The notes under the pieces were generated by a model. It saw only the letters and a list, made by a program, of their open reading frames with translations. It made no database searches and was not told the DNA's origin. A program made the position numbers and the translations under genes. Below, piece after piece: positions 5,206 through 5,300 of a stretch of DNA of 5,300 nt. Each line of letters starts with the position of its first letter. Positions within the stretch are counted from its first letter, which is position 1. This DNA comes from an uncultured Muribaculaceae bacterium (lineage in GTDB: Bacteria > Bacteroidota > Bacteroidia > Bacteroidales > Muribaculaceae): contig CALHWU010000077.1 of the NCBI GenBank assembly GCA_938039795.1, positions 1 through 5,300 on the forward strand, given 5' to 3'.

Positions 5206-5300
5206 GGCTTACAGTTATTTCACCTTGTAGAAAGCGCGTATACGCAATTATTACTGTCCGCTAAACCATAAAGCAGTGAGTCCAACTTTCTGATAATTAG
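5206..5300. other. AT-richer right edge, no supportable gene
   Basis: No complete gene is visible. Two minus-strand frames are open at the right edge and close inside: one ends with a TGA at 5222-5220 after 26 codons, another with a TAA at 5253-5251 and the C-terminal sequence NYQKVGLTALWFSGQ. Either could be the tail of a convergent gene, possibly of a mobile element, but 15-26 codons do not allow a call. Confidence 0.3.

Noticed and set aside
5236..5245. Palindrome GCGTATACGC at the right edge
   Set aside because: A 10-base palindrome is expected several times by chance in 5.3 kb, and no gene start is nearby to give it a context.

Overview
The window looks like chromosomal DNA of an anaerobic Bacteroidales bacterium, plausibly a gut lineage such as Muribaculaceae; the family is inference. 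Four signs point this way. No start codon is preceded by a clear Shine-Dalgarno site, and leaders are A-rich. Two perfect matches to the Bacteroidetes -7 promoter box (TAnnTTTG) lie in the one divergent spacer. A small lipoprotein has the SDDDD run after its lipid cysteine that marks surface export in Bacteroides. The protein families (bacterial GH3, SIMPL, rubrerythrin, lipocalin-like lipoprotein) suit such an organism. Genes are GC-rich and spacers AT-rich.

Left half, minus strand, read right to left: a lipocalin-like surface lipoprotein (1597-1974), a membrane-anchored protein with a degenerate kinase fold (763-1548), and a GNAT-like acyltransferase (1-751, cut by the left edge). Spacers of 48 and 11 bases and no obvious terminator suggest one transcription unit. 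The kinase-like protein lacks the catalytic HRD aspartate, the Mg-binding asparagine and most of the activation segment, so it is probably a pseudokinase.

Centre: a 126-base AT-rich divergent spacer (1975-2100). It holds a 12-base inverted repeat whose arms each contain a TAnnTTTG box, one facing each way, with a 14-base perfect palindrome between them. This is the best candidate control region in the window.

Right half, plus strand: a GH3-family acyl-acid-amido synthetase (best start 2101, not 2017), then 38 bases on a SIMPL-domain envelope protein (3663-4364), then a strong hairpin. A separate rubrerythrin gene (4518-5105) follows and ends at a strong, probably bidirectional terminator. 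The last 90 or so bases hold no supportable gene.

How the genes fit together: the left unit spans the envelope, with a surface lipoprotein, an inner-membrane kinase-fold protein facing the cytoplasm and a cytoplasmic acyltransferase. This suggests a shared task, but nothing in the sequence names it. GH3 plus SIMPL looks like a second unit. Rubrerythrin is a peroxide-defence enzyme. No recognised defence system, CRISPR array, tRNA, rRNA or complete mobile element is present.
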